Assembly (NCBI GenBank): GCA_037349105.1
Contig: JAYJMM010000100.1
Span: 1,334,501-1,398,500, forward strand
DNA: 64,000 nt
Direction: 5' to 3'
DNA from: Limnomonas spitsbergensis
Taxonomy: Eukaryota > Chlorophyta > Chlorophyceae > Chlamydomonadales
The notes under the pieces were generated by a model. That model ran no database searches and had not been told where the DNA came from. It saw only the letters and a list, made by a program, of their open reading frames with translations. Below, in pieces: positions 44,101 through 59,975 of this stretch. The first letter of the stretch is position 1; each line of letters begins with the position of its first letter. The position numbers were made by a program, and so were the translations under genes.

Positions 44101-47100
44101 CCTCCCCCCCCAGTCTCCTATCGGGCAGATCTGCATTTATGAAGAAACTGCTGCTGATGGCCGCAGGATTCATCTCCATCCACACTTTAGTACCTACACT
44201 TTGCTTCCATGAGGAAGCTGCTGATAATGGTCATGGGGGTTCATCTTCATCCACGCTTAAATGTCCACACTTTTGATTCCACACTTAAACGCCCTCATCC
44301 CGAGTCACCTGTCGGGCAGATCCACATCCATAAAAAAACTGCTGCTGATGGCCGCGGGGTTGATCTTCACCCACACTCTTGTTTCCATACTTCTACCACA
44401 CTGTCACCTGTCTGGCGTGTTTGCATCCATAAAGAAACTAAAGGTACTGGCCGTGAGGTTGACCTGCATCCACGCCCACAAGTCCACACTTTTATTGCCA
44501 TACTTCTGCCCCTCTGTCACCTGTCGGGCAGATTCGCATCCATGAAGAAGCTGCTGATAATGGGCGCCGGATTGGCAAGCCCGGTGGTCTCGATAACGAC
44601 ATGGTCGAACTCAGAGCGGCGCTCCCACTGTGCAGTGGAAGTAGCGGACAGGGGAGAGGGGTCAGGGGAGTTACTTTGGGGGGCAGGGGTCATGGGAGGT
44701 ACTTAAGGGCGTAATCAGGGTACTTACTTTGGGGCTGGGGTCAGGGGGGTTACTTTGGGGCGGGGGTCAGGGGAGTTACTTAGGGGCAGGGGTCAGGGGA
44801 GTTACTTTGGGACGGGGGTCAGAGGAGTTACTTAGGGGCGGGGGTCAGGGGAGTTACTTAGGGGCAGGGGTCAGGGGAGTTACTTTGGGGCTGGGGTCAG
44901 GGGAGTTCCTTGGGGGCTTACCGCTCCCTCCACCCCTCCCTCTGGATCTGCACAACGCCCAGTTCAGGATCCTGCTACACACACAAGCTTCAGATTCATG
45001 CCCACCAGATCCTGATCCCTAAAGACAAGATCCTGATCCAAGACCAACAGATCCCAATCCATACCCCACAGTCCCATACCCAGATCTATACCCACCAGCA
45101 TGCAGAGTGCCTGGATGACATTGTCCCCAACACTGCAGCACAATATCTTGATCCACACCCAACAGATGTTGATCCACACCCACCAGATCCACATTCACAC
45201 CCCAGATCCTGGTCCACACCCACCACCCTGTTGAGTGCCTTTATCAGGACGTCCCTCACGGTGCAGCACAAGATTCTTATCAGCACCCACCGGATCCTGA
45301 TTCATACTCCAGATCCTGATCCACACCCACCAGATCCTGACCCACACCCCAGATCCTGATCCACACCCACCAGCCTGTTGAGTGCCTGAATGAGGTCGTC
45401 CCTCACGGTGCAGCACAGGCAGCCGTTGGACAACTGGGTAATCATGTCATTGTTGCTGCCCTCCATAATCTCCTGCACTCAACAAACAATGAACAAAAAA
45501 CGGGAAATGAGACAGGGAGCAGGATCAAGAGTCCGTAAGTTCAAGCTGAAGCGGTTTGACCCTTCGAAGGCCAGGTCAACAGCTGGGTGATCATGTCCTC
45601 GATGCTGCGAACGCTGCCCTCCGTGATCTCCTGCCCTCAAAGAACAACGACGGCGGGATTGAAATTAGGCAGCAGCATTACTTGCTGGATCAACCGTTGG
45701 CAGGTGTCGATGGAAATTAGATGTTAAGGAAAACAAGACAGTTCAGATGGAAAATAAAACAGTTAAGATGGAAATTAGGCAGCAGCATTACCGTGAGTCT
45801 CATCTGGTGTCATATCTGCTTTCTCAAATTGAAACCACTGCTGACAATCGTACTGGCTGGATATACAGTTCAACAGATGTCGCAAGCTGGAAAACAAGAC
45901 AAAAAAGAGAGCCAGCATGACACATTAGATCATTAGTTCAGCTGCTGAAGTGCTGAACTAATTATCCACAGCCAAAAACGAATCAAGGCGACTTCAGCTG
46001 CAGCCGAAAAATCTTTCAAAGGGTTCACATATTTGCAAAGGGTTCAGCAGATATCTTGAGATGAAACATAAGGCAGCAGCATCACACGTTGGAACAACAG
46101 TCCGGCAGGTACCGCGAGCTGGAAAACGAGGCAGTGGTGATGGCAGCGTCACAAACCTGATCAGAAGTGCTAAAGTTCAAACTGAAATGGCCAGAACACG
46201 GCCGACAGCCCTGACGACCTTCAGACTTGCAATCCAGCAAATCCCGGTAAAACCCGCAACACACTGCATGCCTAGAAACTTACAAGCCTCTTGCATTCCC
46301 CAAACGTGAAGGTGATTCCTATGACCCCCCTCATTTGTTCCCTAAAATCCCACCCATCACCCCCCTATTCATACCTCTCCCATGGAGAAGATGTTCATGA
46401 ATACATAAAGACATGTATACCGGTTATACATATATACAGTATTTATGTTTCACAACTTATATTCACACCTATAATATTTCCCCCAGGATGGACGGCCGCC
46501 CCAGCATGTGGCTTCACGCGTAGGATTCAAGAGCTTATACCTTATCTGCTCAACCACCATTTCCAGCATCCCGCAATAAAAAGCAACAACCTTCCGACAA
46601 TCAACTAGCATTTCCTGGCGGCACAACCGATTCCTGTACCTAAGGTATAAAATACGAAGTACGCACAGACACCCGAGGTTGTATATGATTGTCAAGCATG
46701 TACCGTGTTTCTTTAAGCGAACTTCAGCTACAATTCAGCTACATCACGGCCTACGGCCGTTGGGGCCTGGGGCAGCAAGTCCTACTGTTTGGGCCACCGG
46801 CCACAGGTTGGTCAAGATTGTGACCCAACTGGCCCAGTGGTGGCCGCCCGGCGGCCGCCTACGAGTGGTCTGGTGCCCACTAGAAGAAACACGGCTGCCG
46901 GACCACCAACTCCAGCTTCCCACTCAGAAGAAAAAGATTCCATGCGGTAAGACTTCCTGGCGGTCATCCGACTCCTGTACTACAGATATGGAATGGGAAG
47001 GTATGGAATGGAATGAAAGTACACACACAACCCAAGGCCTCCGTGTGTACTTCCATGCGCACCCGGGCTGTTTTTTTGTCTGCGTCTCAGGTTTTCCAGG

Positions 47101-50100
47101 GTTGGGCGGCCGGCCTCCCACCTTGTTGAGTCCAAAGAAAAGAAAGGTCTCACCTGCTTGGCCACGAGCTCGCTGTCAATGTCGATCTCGCCAAACTGCA
47201 GGCAGGTAGCAGCGGGGGAGAATGTGCCATCACAAAGGGGCAGGTGTAATATCGGGTGGGAAGTTTTATCTTGGGGGGAGGGGGAGTTGTAAGTGTGGGG
47301 TGGTATTGTAATTGGGTGGAAGCATGTGTAGTAGTGGCAGGGGGGGGGTAATCGTTAGAAAATGTGCCATTTACTAGAGAGCATGACCATCCACTTGGGA
47401 CTGCTGACGTGGCGCCCGCTGCCCACTCAAACCCCAATCTCAACACCCCACATGACTCCCTAACCTTTCAAGTCACAACAGGGACAGGGCTTCCAACCCA
47501 CTCCAGAAGATCACCTTTCACTCAAGGTTGCTGGCAGGTCGTGGTTTGGCGCCTGCTGCCCACTCGAACTCTCAACTTGGCACCCTAAAACAACCCCCAA
47601 ACCCTTACGACTTACAACACACGCACAGGGCCGCCACCAGACTCCAGAGGTTCCTTCCCATTTGGGCTGCTGGTGTGGCTACTCCCCCCACACCACACAC
47701 ACATGCAACGGCCCCATGCACCCCATGCACCACTCCATGCACCACTCCATGCACCCCCTGCGTCTCCCCATGCACCCCATGCACCACTCCATGCACCCCC
47801 TGCGTCTCCCCATGCACCCCATGCACCACTCCATGCACCCCCTGCGTCTCCCCATGCGTCTCCCCATGCACCACTCCATGCACCCCCTGCATCTCCCCAT
47901 GCACCCTGCGCATCATTCCTAATAAAATTGACCCTCTTGCCATGAGTCTGGCTCAAGATGCTGATGTACACTTATGCACCTCTTGAGCCCCACCGAGATC
48001 CGAACGCCGCACACCCTCATTATTCTTGGATCGAAATACAGTCCTTCTCCTAAGAGACAGCTTTGACATGCCAGACCCCAGAATCACTAAACCCTGCTGC
48101 CCCCCCCCCCCAAACACCTGACCCCATACCCTAAACCTTGACCCCCCCGGAACTCTGACCTGTCCCCTAAACCCTGACCCACCCAAGCCCTATCCCTGAA
48201 CCCTTAAACCCTGCCACTAAACCCCCTAAACCCTTCCCCCCCTCTAAACCCTGCCCCGGAAACCTGCAAGCACCACACACGTCCTTCACCACCCGACCAA
48301 ATCCTCACCCCCATCAACCCCAAACTCCGCACACCTCGTTCTCAATGAAGGCGATCCTCCTGCCGTGAGACTGGGTCAGGATGTTGCTGAAACTCACCCG
48401 AAACCCTTAGACCCCACCCTAATCCCTGAATCTACTCCAACCTCCACATACCTCGTTCTCAATGACGGCGATCCTCCTGCCGTGAGACTGGGTCAAGATG
48501 TTGTTGAAACGCACCCGAAACCCTTTGACCCCACCCTAATCCCTGAATCTACTCCAACCTCCACATACCTCGTTCTCAATGACGGCGATCCTCCTGCCGT
48601 GAGACTGGGTCAGGATGGTTCTGAAACTCACCCGAAACCCTTAGACCCCACCATCAACCCTGAATCTACTCCAACCTCCACATACCTCGTTCTCAATGAC
48701 GGCGATCCTCCTGCCGTGAGACTGGGTCAGGATGTTGTTGAAACTCACCCGAAACCCTTAGACCCCACCATCAACCCTGAATCTACTCCAACCTCCACAT
48801 ACCTCGTTCTCAATGACGGCGATCCTCCTGCCGTGAGACTGGGTCAAGATGTTGTTGAAACGCACCCGAAACCCTTAGACCCCACCCTAATCCCTGAACC
48901 TGCTCCAGACTCCGCACACCTCGTTCTCAATGACGGCGATCCTCCTGCCGTGAGACTGGGTCAGGATGGTGCTGAAACTCACCCGAAACCCTTAGACCCC
49001 ACCATCAACCCTGAACCTGCTCCAGACTCCGCACACCTCGTTCTCAATGACGGCGATCCTCCTGCCGTGAGACTGGGTCAAGATGGTGCTGAAACTAACC
49101 CGAAACCCTTAGACCCCACCATCAACCCTGAACCTGCTCCAGACTCCGCACACCTCGTTCTCAATGACGGCGATCCTCCTGCCGTGAGACTGGGTCAGGA
49201 TGTTGTTGAAACGCACCCGAAACCCTTAGACCCCACCATCAACCCTGAATCTACTCCAACCTCCACATACCTCGTTCTCAATGACGGCGATCCTCCTGCC
49301 GTGAGACTGGGTCAGGATTTTGTTGAAACTCACCCGAAACCCTTAGACCCCACCATCAACCCTGAATCTACTCCAACCTCCACATACCTCGTTCTCAATG
49401 ACGGCGATCCTCCTGCCGTGAGACTGGGTCAAGATGGTGCTGAAACTCACCCGAAACCCTTAGACCCCACCCTAATCCCTGACCCTGCTCCAGACTCCGC
49501 ACACCTCGTTCTCAATGACGGCGATCCTCCTGCCGTGAGACTGGGTCAAGATGTTGTTCAGCAGCGTGGTCTTACCCGACCCTAGGAACCCAGTGATCAC
49601 CTGCGGGTGGCAGGAGCGGAAGAGGAGCGGACAGGGCGAAATAAGGAGGCAGATTTAAAAAAGAAAGGCACATCCATCGTCTCGAAGTGAAAGGAAGAAT
49701 GCTTTCCATGAAGGTCATATTTTGTACTTTTTCTTGCAGTTTTTCTGAGTAAGATATTGTTGTTGGGAAGCAGCGTGGTCCTGGAGATGAGGGGGGCATC
49801 CCTCATCTCGTGCCCAGGCCACAGGAACCGAGTGATCACCTGCGGGTGGCATGCGAGGGAGCAGAAAGGACGGGGCGGGATAAGGAAGCGGGTTCGCCGG
49901 TCTAAGTAAATGCAGTGCACGTGAGGTGTTGCTGGAATGCAGCGTGGCCTTGCCAGACCCTACAAATTCAGTGACCACCTGCGGGTGGCAGGGGCGGCAC
50001 CAATGGGGCGGAATCATAGGAGGCGGGTCTGGGAAAACGCCACACGTACGATAGTAATGGGCAGCGTGATCCAGCTGCGCCCTCCTAACTCGGTGATCAC

Positions 50101-52127
50101 ATGTGGGCGGCATGCACTGCTTCTCTTTCCATGTCTCAGCTACATGTCAGCTACTCTTAGGCCGCTGGCCGGCGGCCCCATTTGAGGCATGCCTTGCTGC
50201 TCTGGCCACCAGTCGTAGGCCAGTAAAGGTTTTATGCCTTAACCCTAAACAGGCCTTAGGAAGGCCGCTCCGAAGGGCGACTCGTAGCCGAGAAAAGAAA
50301 CAATGGCAGCATGGTAGGGCATGCTTCTGTCACAATCGGCCCTGCTTCCCCGTCCTCCCCCAAGGCAGTCAGACCCCTGTTGCCCCGTCCTCCCCTGCTC
50401 AAGGCCCTCGTCATCCGCATAAGGACCAAAACTGGACCGACAGGAGTCCGGCGGCCCAAGTAGCATGGCTGGCCACACCTGAAATCTCTGGCGGTAGCAG
50501 GCTGTAGCTGAGTTACGATTAAAGAAAGGCCGCAGCTCCCAGTACTAAAATTCAGTGTTTCTTTTTTCGTGACTCAGCATCATGTCAGCTACACTCAGGC
50601 CGCTGGCTAGAGGCCCAGTTTTGTGGACAGCCTTGCTGCTCTGGCCACCAGTCACAGGCTGGTCCAGGTTTGGGCCCAAGCAGGCCTTCGGCGGCCGCAT
50701 GGTGGCCCGTTGGAGGGGGACTTGAAGCAAAAAAAAGGACTGCCAGAGTTTCAGGTAACCTCATGGGAATCACCATGGAGAGGCCTCAGCAGGTGCAGGT
50801 CAAACGTAGAGCAGCCACTGATTGGCTGCCTGCATTGCCTACGGGGGTGAGAGACACTGCCCTCTTCCCAACAGCGCTTCTTTCTGGGTGTCTACAGGAG
50901 GCCTGGGGGCATGGGGATAACCATGGAGAGTCCTCAGCAGGTGAGAGGCACAACTGTAAAGTAGCCACCTGAGCAATCCCACCTAATACGGTCGCAAGGG
51001 GGCTAGTGGCTTCGACTGATGAGGGTTAGGGGCGCTCTGTCTCTCCCTTTTAACCTAGTTGCTTCCTGGTTGATCCAGGAAAGAACGAGGTTGAGAGGAA
51101 GAGACAGAGCCCCTTGACCCTCATCTGGCTGGGTGATGTGCAAGTTTGTCTCTTTCAGGGCTGGGGGACCCACCTCCTGGGCAGGTGGTAACCCTGAATA
51201 CCACCCCCCCAGAAAATTCCACTGATTTGCTGCATGGATGCCGCAGGGGATCGGAGCAGTGCTTTCCAGATCAATGTCCTTACGGCGGCTGAATGACACA
51301 GCTGAGTTTCAGGCACTGTAATGTCAAGAAAAAGTCGGCCACTTTTACCAATAAGGGGCCATAATGACTTGCAGGATTTCTGGATTACGTCACAATTGCA
51401 CGGCACTGGATAAGAGACCCCACCCTCGTCCAACAGCACTAGTTGATGTCCCCAGGTGGCCAGGGGACAACTATGGAGAAGCTTCTGAAGGCGAAGGACT
51501 GCTGCAGGGAAGCAATACATTAGCTGCGAGGACGCCCCAGGGATCAAAGACTCCACCCTTTCCCAACTGCCACCACTTTCGTGTGCCTTCAGGCCGCCTG
51601 GGGGCATGGGGCCTACTAGAGGAGTCGGGGTACTGGCCACTTGGTGAAGTTCATGGATGACAATCCATCGGCGTTTGGCCGCCAAGGTAATCTCTCGTTC
51701 CTATGGCTCATAGTTCAAGTTGCTACGCGTATTGCCATGCGAGTAGCTCGCCACGCGCATCCCTCGGGCCGCTCACCGTGACGGGGATCCGGTCGTCGAC
51801 CTCGGGGGGGCCTGAAGCGGGAGCTGCAGCGGCGCATGCCATGCGCCTCCTGCCAGATAGGGGCTGCAGGCCGCTGTTGCTGAATTGGGTGGACGTGTAA
51901 GGCTGCAGCTTGGAGGCATGGGGCGACAATGCGGACCAGCAGACAGCGTGTGGTGACCGCGTTCCGGAGGCGCGGGTCGCGCCGGCTAGGATTGACACCT
52001 TGCGAAGGGGCGCAGGGCTGGATAGATTGCGCGCGGCAAAGGAGGCTGGGACCGGTCCTGAGGGCTGACGTGCGCGGGGGCACATGGCGGGGGCGCATGC
52101 CTTGCCGATCCGAGCGATTGAAGTCAT
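38101..52127 (-). CDS. Plastid-type CobW/COG0523 (G3E) GTPase, 10 exons, 542 aa
   Basis: Exons in transcript order: 52127-51777, 49600-49505, 47195-47154, 45472-45371, 44627-44521, 43709-43565, 42224-42132, 41511-41104, 40653-40549, 38280-38101; all phases agree. Residues 1-110 are Ala/Ser/Arg-rich and look like a plastid transit peptide, ending RIPVT. Then come Walker A GFLGSGKT (121-128), FGEIDID, the metal-site motif GCLCC (C181, C183, C184), IETTG (209-213), the base-recognition motif NKVD (277-280), a His/Asp/Glu-rich metal-binding insert (about 337-413) and the CobW C-terminal domain ([21 protein letters not shown]). The family couples GTP hydrolysis to metal delivery, and zinc is the best-known cargo. 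The layout resembles plant plastid CobW proteins such as pTAC17; the METAP-binding motif of ZNG1 is not seen. Only 1.6 kb of 14 kb is coding, and almost every exon edge is amplified in its intron. It diverges from TRM61 across 236 bp. Confidence 0.93.
38330..38940 (-). repeat. Tandem copies of the acceptor and start of CobW exon 10
   Basis: The inverse of the exon 10 start with its acceptor (plus-strand CATGTGCACGCCCTGATCCG then AGGGTTCAAG) recurs about seven times (near 38360, 38453, 38547, 38640, 38732, 38828 and 38925). Units are about 93 bp and include GTTTCTATCAAGATAAGAG. The four middle copies are nearly identical (ATATCTGCACGCCCTG). Confidence 0.85.
38941..40040. other. CobW intron 9, non-array part
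   Basis: 38941-39180 holds further weak CCTCCAACAT-like remnants. 39591-39626 is a perfect 12-bp inverted repeat (CTGGACTGTGAA / TTCACAGTCCAG, 12-bp loop), whose right flank (ATTTGATGCATGGGACT) resembles 17751-17775, so it is probably part of a small dispersed element. 39840-40020 has degenerate CCCTCCTGCTCTTCAGAAAA repeats. Confidence 0.5.
40040..40600 (-). repeat. Tandem copies of CobW exon 9 end plus donor, frame kept open
   Basis: The exon 9 end (minus strand GAGTTCCGCTTTGTGTACCAG then donor GTGAGAGG) is repeated about five times beyond the real edge at 40549, near 40465, 40380, 40296, 40132 and 40050. The three nearest units are 84-85 bp. The minus reading frame stays open through several copies, giving repeated [16 protein letters not shown]. 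Confidence 0.85.
41620..42115 (-). repeat. Tandem copies of CobW exon 7 end plus donor
   Basis: The plus-strand block CTCACCTCCACTTGGGCGCG, CATCTCGTTGATGGT, CGCAGGGTTT (donor and end of exon 7 in inverse) occurs near 41627, 41750, 41868 and 41999, in addition to the real edge at 42132. Units are about 120-130 bp, with TTCAGGGTATAAGGT-type filler. Confidence 0.85.
42288..42487. repeat. 21-bp minisatellite derived from a MITE end
   Basis: Nine to ten copies of TTGAATTGCCTTCCCTCGGA follow TAGATTTGAATTGCC at 42290. The unit matches the terminal inverted repeat of the MITE at 43334-43513 (TAGATTTGATTTGCCTTCCC). It therefore looks as if one end of such an element was amplified in tandem. 42703-42725 (TTTGCCTTCCCTCATAATCG) is another end of the same family. 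Confidence 0.8.
42790..43240. repeat. Minisatellite of about 80 bp in CobW intron 6
   Basis: About five units share CACTATTTCAGGTGTGAGAA, ACCTTGGGAGCCC, GTGCGTGTGTAAA and CCCTAAACC-type sequence. Each unit contains TTTCAGG-like and GTGAGA-like motifs, but no coding edge of the neighbouring exons is recognisable in it. Confidence 0.75.
43240..43310 (-). repeat. Decoy copy of CobW exon 6 end plus donor
   Basis: The plus-strand text CCCTCTCACCAGGTCAACCT, TGTTGAGCAGAATCCTGTCC followed by GTTCACGATGTC reproduces the donor and end of exon 6 (real edge at 43565), with an internal deletion joining two parts of the exon. One copy was found. Confidence 0.75.
43334..43513. mobile_element. MITE with 23-bp terminal inverted repeats (180 bp)
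   Basis: The left end GTAGATTTGATTTGCCTTCC(CTC) at 43334-43356 and the inverse of the right end at 43491-43513 agree at 21 of 23 positions. The interior has CATGGATCCCTCAAAACCCC. A second copy lies at about 60570-60755 with the same order of parts. No clear target-site duplication was found. The element lies between the exon 6 decoy copy (43240-43310) and the real exon 6. Confidence 0.75.
43740..44105 (-). repeat. Tandem copies of the acceptor and start of CobW exon 6
   Basis: The inverse of the exon 6 start with its acceptor (GCATCCACCACCGTCACC, ACGCACCCTGGTACAGACAG) recurs near 43803-43850, 43930-43975 and 44040-44100. Units are about 120 bp and include GACAGGAATTCAGGTGTGTG. Confidence 0.8.
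44105..44520 (-). repeat. Tandem copies of CobW exon 5 end plus donor
   Basis: The block CACCTGTCGGGCAGATTCGC and CATGAAGAAGCTGCTGATAA (exon 5 end in inverse) recurs near 44118, 44208 (partial), 44307 and 44412, before the real edge at 44521. Units are about 100-110 bp. A decoy donor follows most copies, as CACCTGTC on the plus strand. Confidence 0.8.
44640..44935 (+). repeat. Short G-rich minisatellite (GGGGTCAGGGGAGTTACTT)
   Basis: About ten units of around 27 bp lie immediately 5' (in transcript sense) of the CobW exon 5 acceptor, so they fill the 3' end of that intron on the coding strand as a C/T-rich tract. Confidence 0.85.
44940..45365 (-). repeat. Tandem copies of CobW exon 4 end plus donor
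   Basis: The exon 4 end in inverse (CACCAGCCTGTTGAGTGCCT, CGTCCCTCACGGTGCAGCAC) recurs near 45090-45150 (diverged) and 45220-45280, in front of the real edge at 45371. The filler is CAGATCCTGATCCACACCC repeats of about 23 bp. Confidence 0.8.
45560..46300 (-). repeat. Decoy copies near the CobW exon 4 acceptor and weak repeats
   Basis: 45580-45645 (GCTGGGTGATCATGTCCTCG, CTGCCCTCCGTGATCTCCTGC) is a copy of the exon 4 start with its acceptor. Further weakly related units with GGCAGCAGCATTAC follow near 45669, 45778 and 46073. The rest of this intron to 46700 is single-copy. Confidence 0.65.
46720..46985. repeat. Dispersed repeat family B copy
   Basis: TTCAGCTACATCACGGCCTA, CCCAGTGGTGGCCGCC and GGTCTGGTGCCCACTAG are shared in part with 385-500, 50120-50265, 50570-50740 and about 53055-53120. 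The best-conserved parts are the GGCCTACGGCCG and GGTGGC motifs. The copies have different lengths and no clear termini. Confidence 0.5.
47370..47680 (-). repeat. Minisatellite of about 150 bp with acceptor-like ends of CobW exon 3
   Basis: Three units share GTGGCGCCCGCTGCCCACTC, CACCTTTCACTCAAGGTTGC and TCACAACAGGGACAGGGC. Short similarity to the exon 3 acceptor flank (GGCAGGTAGCAGCGG) is possible but weak. Confidence 0.55.
47690..47925. repeat. Short tandem repeat ATGCACCCCATGCACCACTCC
   Basis: Low-complexity units of CATGCACCACTC and CACCCCCTGCGTCTCCC run for about 235 bp. Open frames on both strands are artefacts. Confidence 0.9.
47930..49505 (-). repeat. Eleven-fold array of the CobW P-loop exon end plus donor
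   Basis: From about 48330 to the real edge at 49505, a 117-bp unit recurs 11 times including the real copy. Each unit carries in inverse about 60 bp of the exon 2 end, coding [19 protein letters not shown] in the best copies, followed by a donor. Six copies have GAG|GTATGT; five, including the real exon, have GAG|GTGTGC. A highly diverged copy is visible at 47930-47985, and 48090-48310 is CCCTAAACCC-like filler. The 406-codon plus-strand frame across this array is an artefact of a unit divisible by three. Confidence 0.95.
49755..50120 (-). repeat. Decoy copies of the acceptor and start of CobW exon 2
   Basis: The inverse of the exon 2 start with its acceptor (GCAGCGTGGTCTTACCCGAC, AGTGATCACCTGCGGGTGGC) recurs near 49765-49850, 49940-49995 and 50063-50115, beyond the real acceptor at 49601-49603. 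The P-loop codons are recognisable but mutated in the copies. Confidence 0.85.
50120..51270. other. CobW intron 1, dispersed repeats
   Basis: 50125-50265 and 50570-50740 are two copies of dispersed repeat B (CAGCTACATGTCAGCTAC, CTGCTCTGGCCACCAGTC, AGGCCGCTGGC). 50745-50960 contains a duplicated CATGGAGAGGCCTCAGCAGG-like segment. 51020-51130 is an imperfect inverted repeat (GGGTTAGGGGCGCTCTGTC against AGACAGAGCCCCTTGACCC). No gene is recognised. Confidence 0.5.
51270..51410. repeat. MITE-like dispersed repeat, copy 2
   Basis: This is the second copy of the 3040-3195 element: TTACGGCGGCTGAATGACAC, GCTGAGTTTCAGGCACTG, CACTTTTACCAATAAGG, ATTTCTGGATTACG and TTGCACGGCACTGG appear in the same order. 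It lies in CobW intron 1. Confidence 0.6.
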
Positions 52128-52363
52128 CGCGTTTCGTCTGATATGTATCGTGGGTATTGCTGGCTTTTCTGTATGGTGTAAATGGTAGGGTGTAGAGAAT
52201 CGGGGGAAGTATCTGACGAGTAAGCATACGTGCGAAATTCCACACTTTCACGGACAGCTCGACAGCGAGGCGCGCCTTAAGGCGGTGGGGTCAAGAGGCT
52301 CCCTATAATTGTTTTGCAATCTTGAAAGATCGAACATAAAGGTGGCTGAAAAGAAACAGTCTG
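52128..52363. promoter_or_regulatory. Bidirectional promoter between the CobW gene and TRM61
   Basis: Only 236 bp separate the divergent predicted ATG codons at 52127 (minus) and 52364 (plus), so both 5' leaders and promoters must fit here. No clear TATA box is assigned. CCTATAATTG at 52302-52311 and TTTTGCAATC at 52313-52322 are AT-rich candidates on the TRM61 side. Unlike the introns around it, the region has no minisatellite. Confidence 0.6.
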
Positions 52364-58309
<5,946 letters not shown>

Positions 58310-59576
58310 ACGCAAGTCTGTTAAACTGCAATTTGTTTGAACGCAAGTCCGTTAAACCGCAATTTGTTTGAACGCGAGCTTGTCTGACGGTGTACAGGTT
58401 GTGACTGTCGCTGGGCCATGGTCCACCAGCATTCACGGGAAGGGGATCGGAAGGAGTGTTCCCGCCGTGACAACTGATCAAAATTGATCATTGCTTGGAC
58501 TTTTTTTGCAGATTGCTTTGGTCCGTCTCAACATGTCCCCTGCCTTTCGTTATGCCACGGTCAGTTTTCAGTCTGAGACCTTAATGTTTCAGCTAGGCTG
58601 GGTCTGATTTTCATGTCAGATGTCGGAATGTTACACTCCACTCGCGATATTCATCTAGCTTACAACCTATAACTGCCCGCACACCAATTTGAGCCCAGAG
58701 CCATCTTGATATTTAGGAAGTGATACCCACAGGTAGTGAGTGTGAGTCATTAGTGTCTCTATCCCATGTCATGAAAGCTGTGAATGATGGAGTACACCCA
58801 TGGTGTGGAATTTTGGATCGCTACAACCACCGAAACTATCAGAATTACTGCCATAACTGCCTCTTACAAAAATTGGTAAACGATGTCGGTAATTGATAAC
58901 AGGTGCGGCGAAATAGCAGCAGACAAGTCATGCTTCAAGATAGAAACTGATACATCCAAACAAGAGAATTGGCTACAGCATTCAAGAGACACTTGCAACT
59001 CGAAAATAATATAACTCAAAAACCGAAACCACAAGGGCAAGGGAGTACGAGGGAAGCAAGTAGTAAGCACCAAGTATTAGAACAAAAACTAAACGGCGCC
59101 GTCACGGCGCACCCAACGGGTTCTTCATTATTAACAGCAGAGGTGCAGTCGTCATAAACAAGCCAGCTCTATGTGTCCAAGGGAGGTCTTAATTATTAAC
59201 GGTTGGGATGATGCCGCTAGCTAGTCAGTTGGGCGCCCAGTTGAGGCCATTTTGAGCAGGGCCCAAAGGTATAACGTCAGGTGTAACGTCATTGACACAT
59301 GCTCGGTCTCTTGTGTGTTGTTTTATTTGCTTATGGATGAGAAGGGGTTGTGCCCGCCTGGCTCTTCATCCGAGTCCGAGTCCACCAGGACCTGGGGGTG
59401 GGCTCGAGCCTCGTTGTACCTTTAAGATATACAGGCGGTCAAAGTAGGACAGCAGTCAATGAGCGCTCTCGGACAAGGCACCATACAAGCCAGCCTCTGT
59501 TGCAAGCCATAATGGGTCTCCCACAGGGATATATAGTATCAGAAGCAATTTACAACAGCGGATGTGACATCATCAT

Positions 59577-59615
<39 letters not shown>

Positions 59616-59970
59616 CATGTTGTGTGTGTGTGTTTGTGTGCCAAGTCTGCCGCGGGTGGGAATTGTGCGTGCCGCACCGCGCGTGTGTACTGTGTGTACC
59701 GTGCGAAGCATGCGTATCGTGCGTACAACCTCTTGCGTGTGTGCCTTGTCTACCATGCGTGCCGTGCGTGCGCGTGTGTGCGTGCGGGCCGTGCCTGCAT
59801 GTGCACCATGCGTTCTTGATGCACTTATTGGTTCATGCCTGAAGGGTTAATTTTGCATCCCTCCAGCAGCACAGAATGACATACCATACCAGGGGTGCAC
59901 ACAGTGCAATGTACCACACAGGGGGTGGAGGCGGTACGATGTACCATGCAGGGGTAAGAGGCAGTACAAC
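58310..59970. other. Convergent intergenic region after TRM61
   Basis: 58316-58385 has two and a half copies of a TTTGTTTGAACGCAAGT unit right after the TRM61 stop. 58400-59200 is single-copy. 59225-59300 is a family A copy in inverse orientation (CAGTTGAGGCCATTTTGAG to TAACGTCATTGACAC). 59579-59611 is an AT microsatellite, and 59620-59820 is GTGCGTGC-like low complexity. The 3' part of the minus-strand gene at 59975-62140 must lie here, but its exons were not recognised. Confidence 0.5.
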
Positions 59971-59975
59971 GTACC
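59870..59975 (-). repeat. Tandem copies of an exon end plus donor (minus-strand gene)
   Basis: On the minus strand CCCCTGAATG|GTACGTTG, CCCCTGCATG|GTACATCG and CCCCTGTGTG|GTACATTG follow one another at intervals of about 35 bp, all with GTAC donors. The outermost copy defines the exon end at 59975. Confidence 0.65.

Noticed and set aside
48365..49585. 406-codon plus-strand open frame of 39-residue repeats
   Set aside because: It is antisense to the CobW exon 2 array. The frame is open only because the 117-bp unit is divisible by three and lacks stops in that frame.
51060..51082. CCTGGTTGATCCAGG resembling the 18S rRNA start
   Set aside because: It is a short palindrome, and similarity to 18S ends after about 13 bases, unlike the fragment at 6348.
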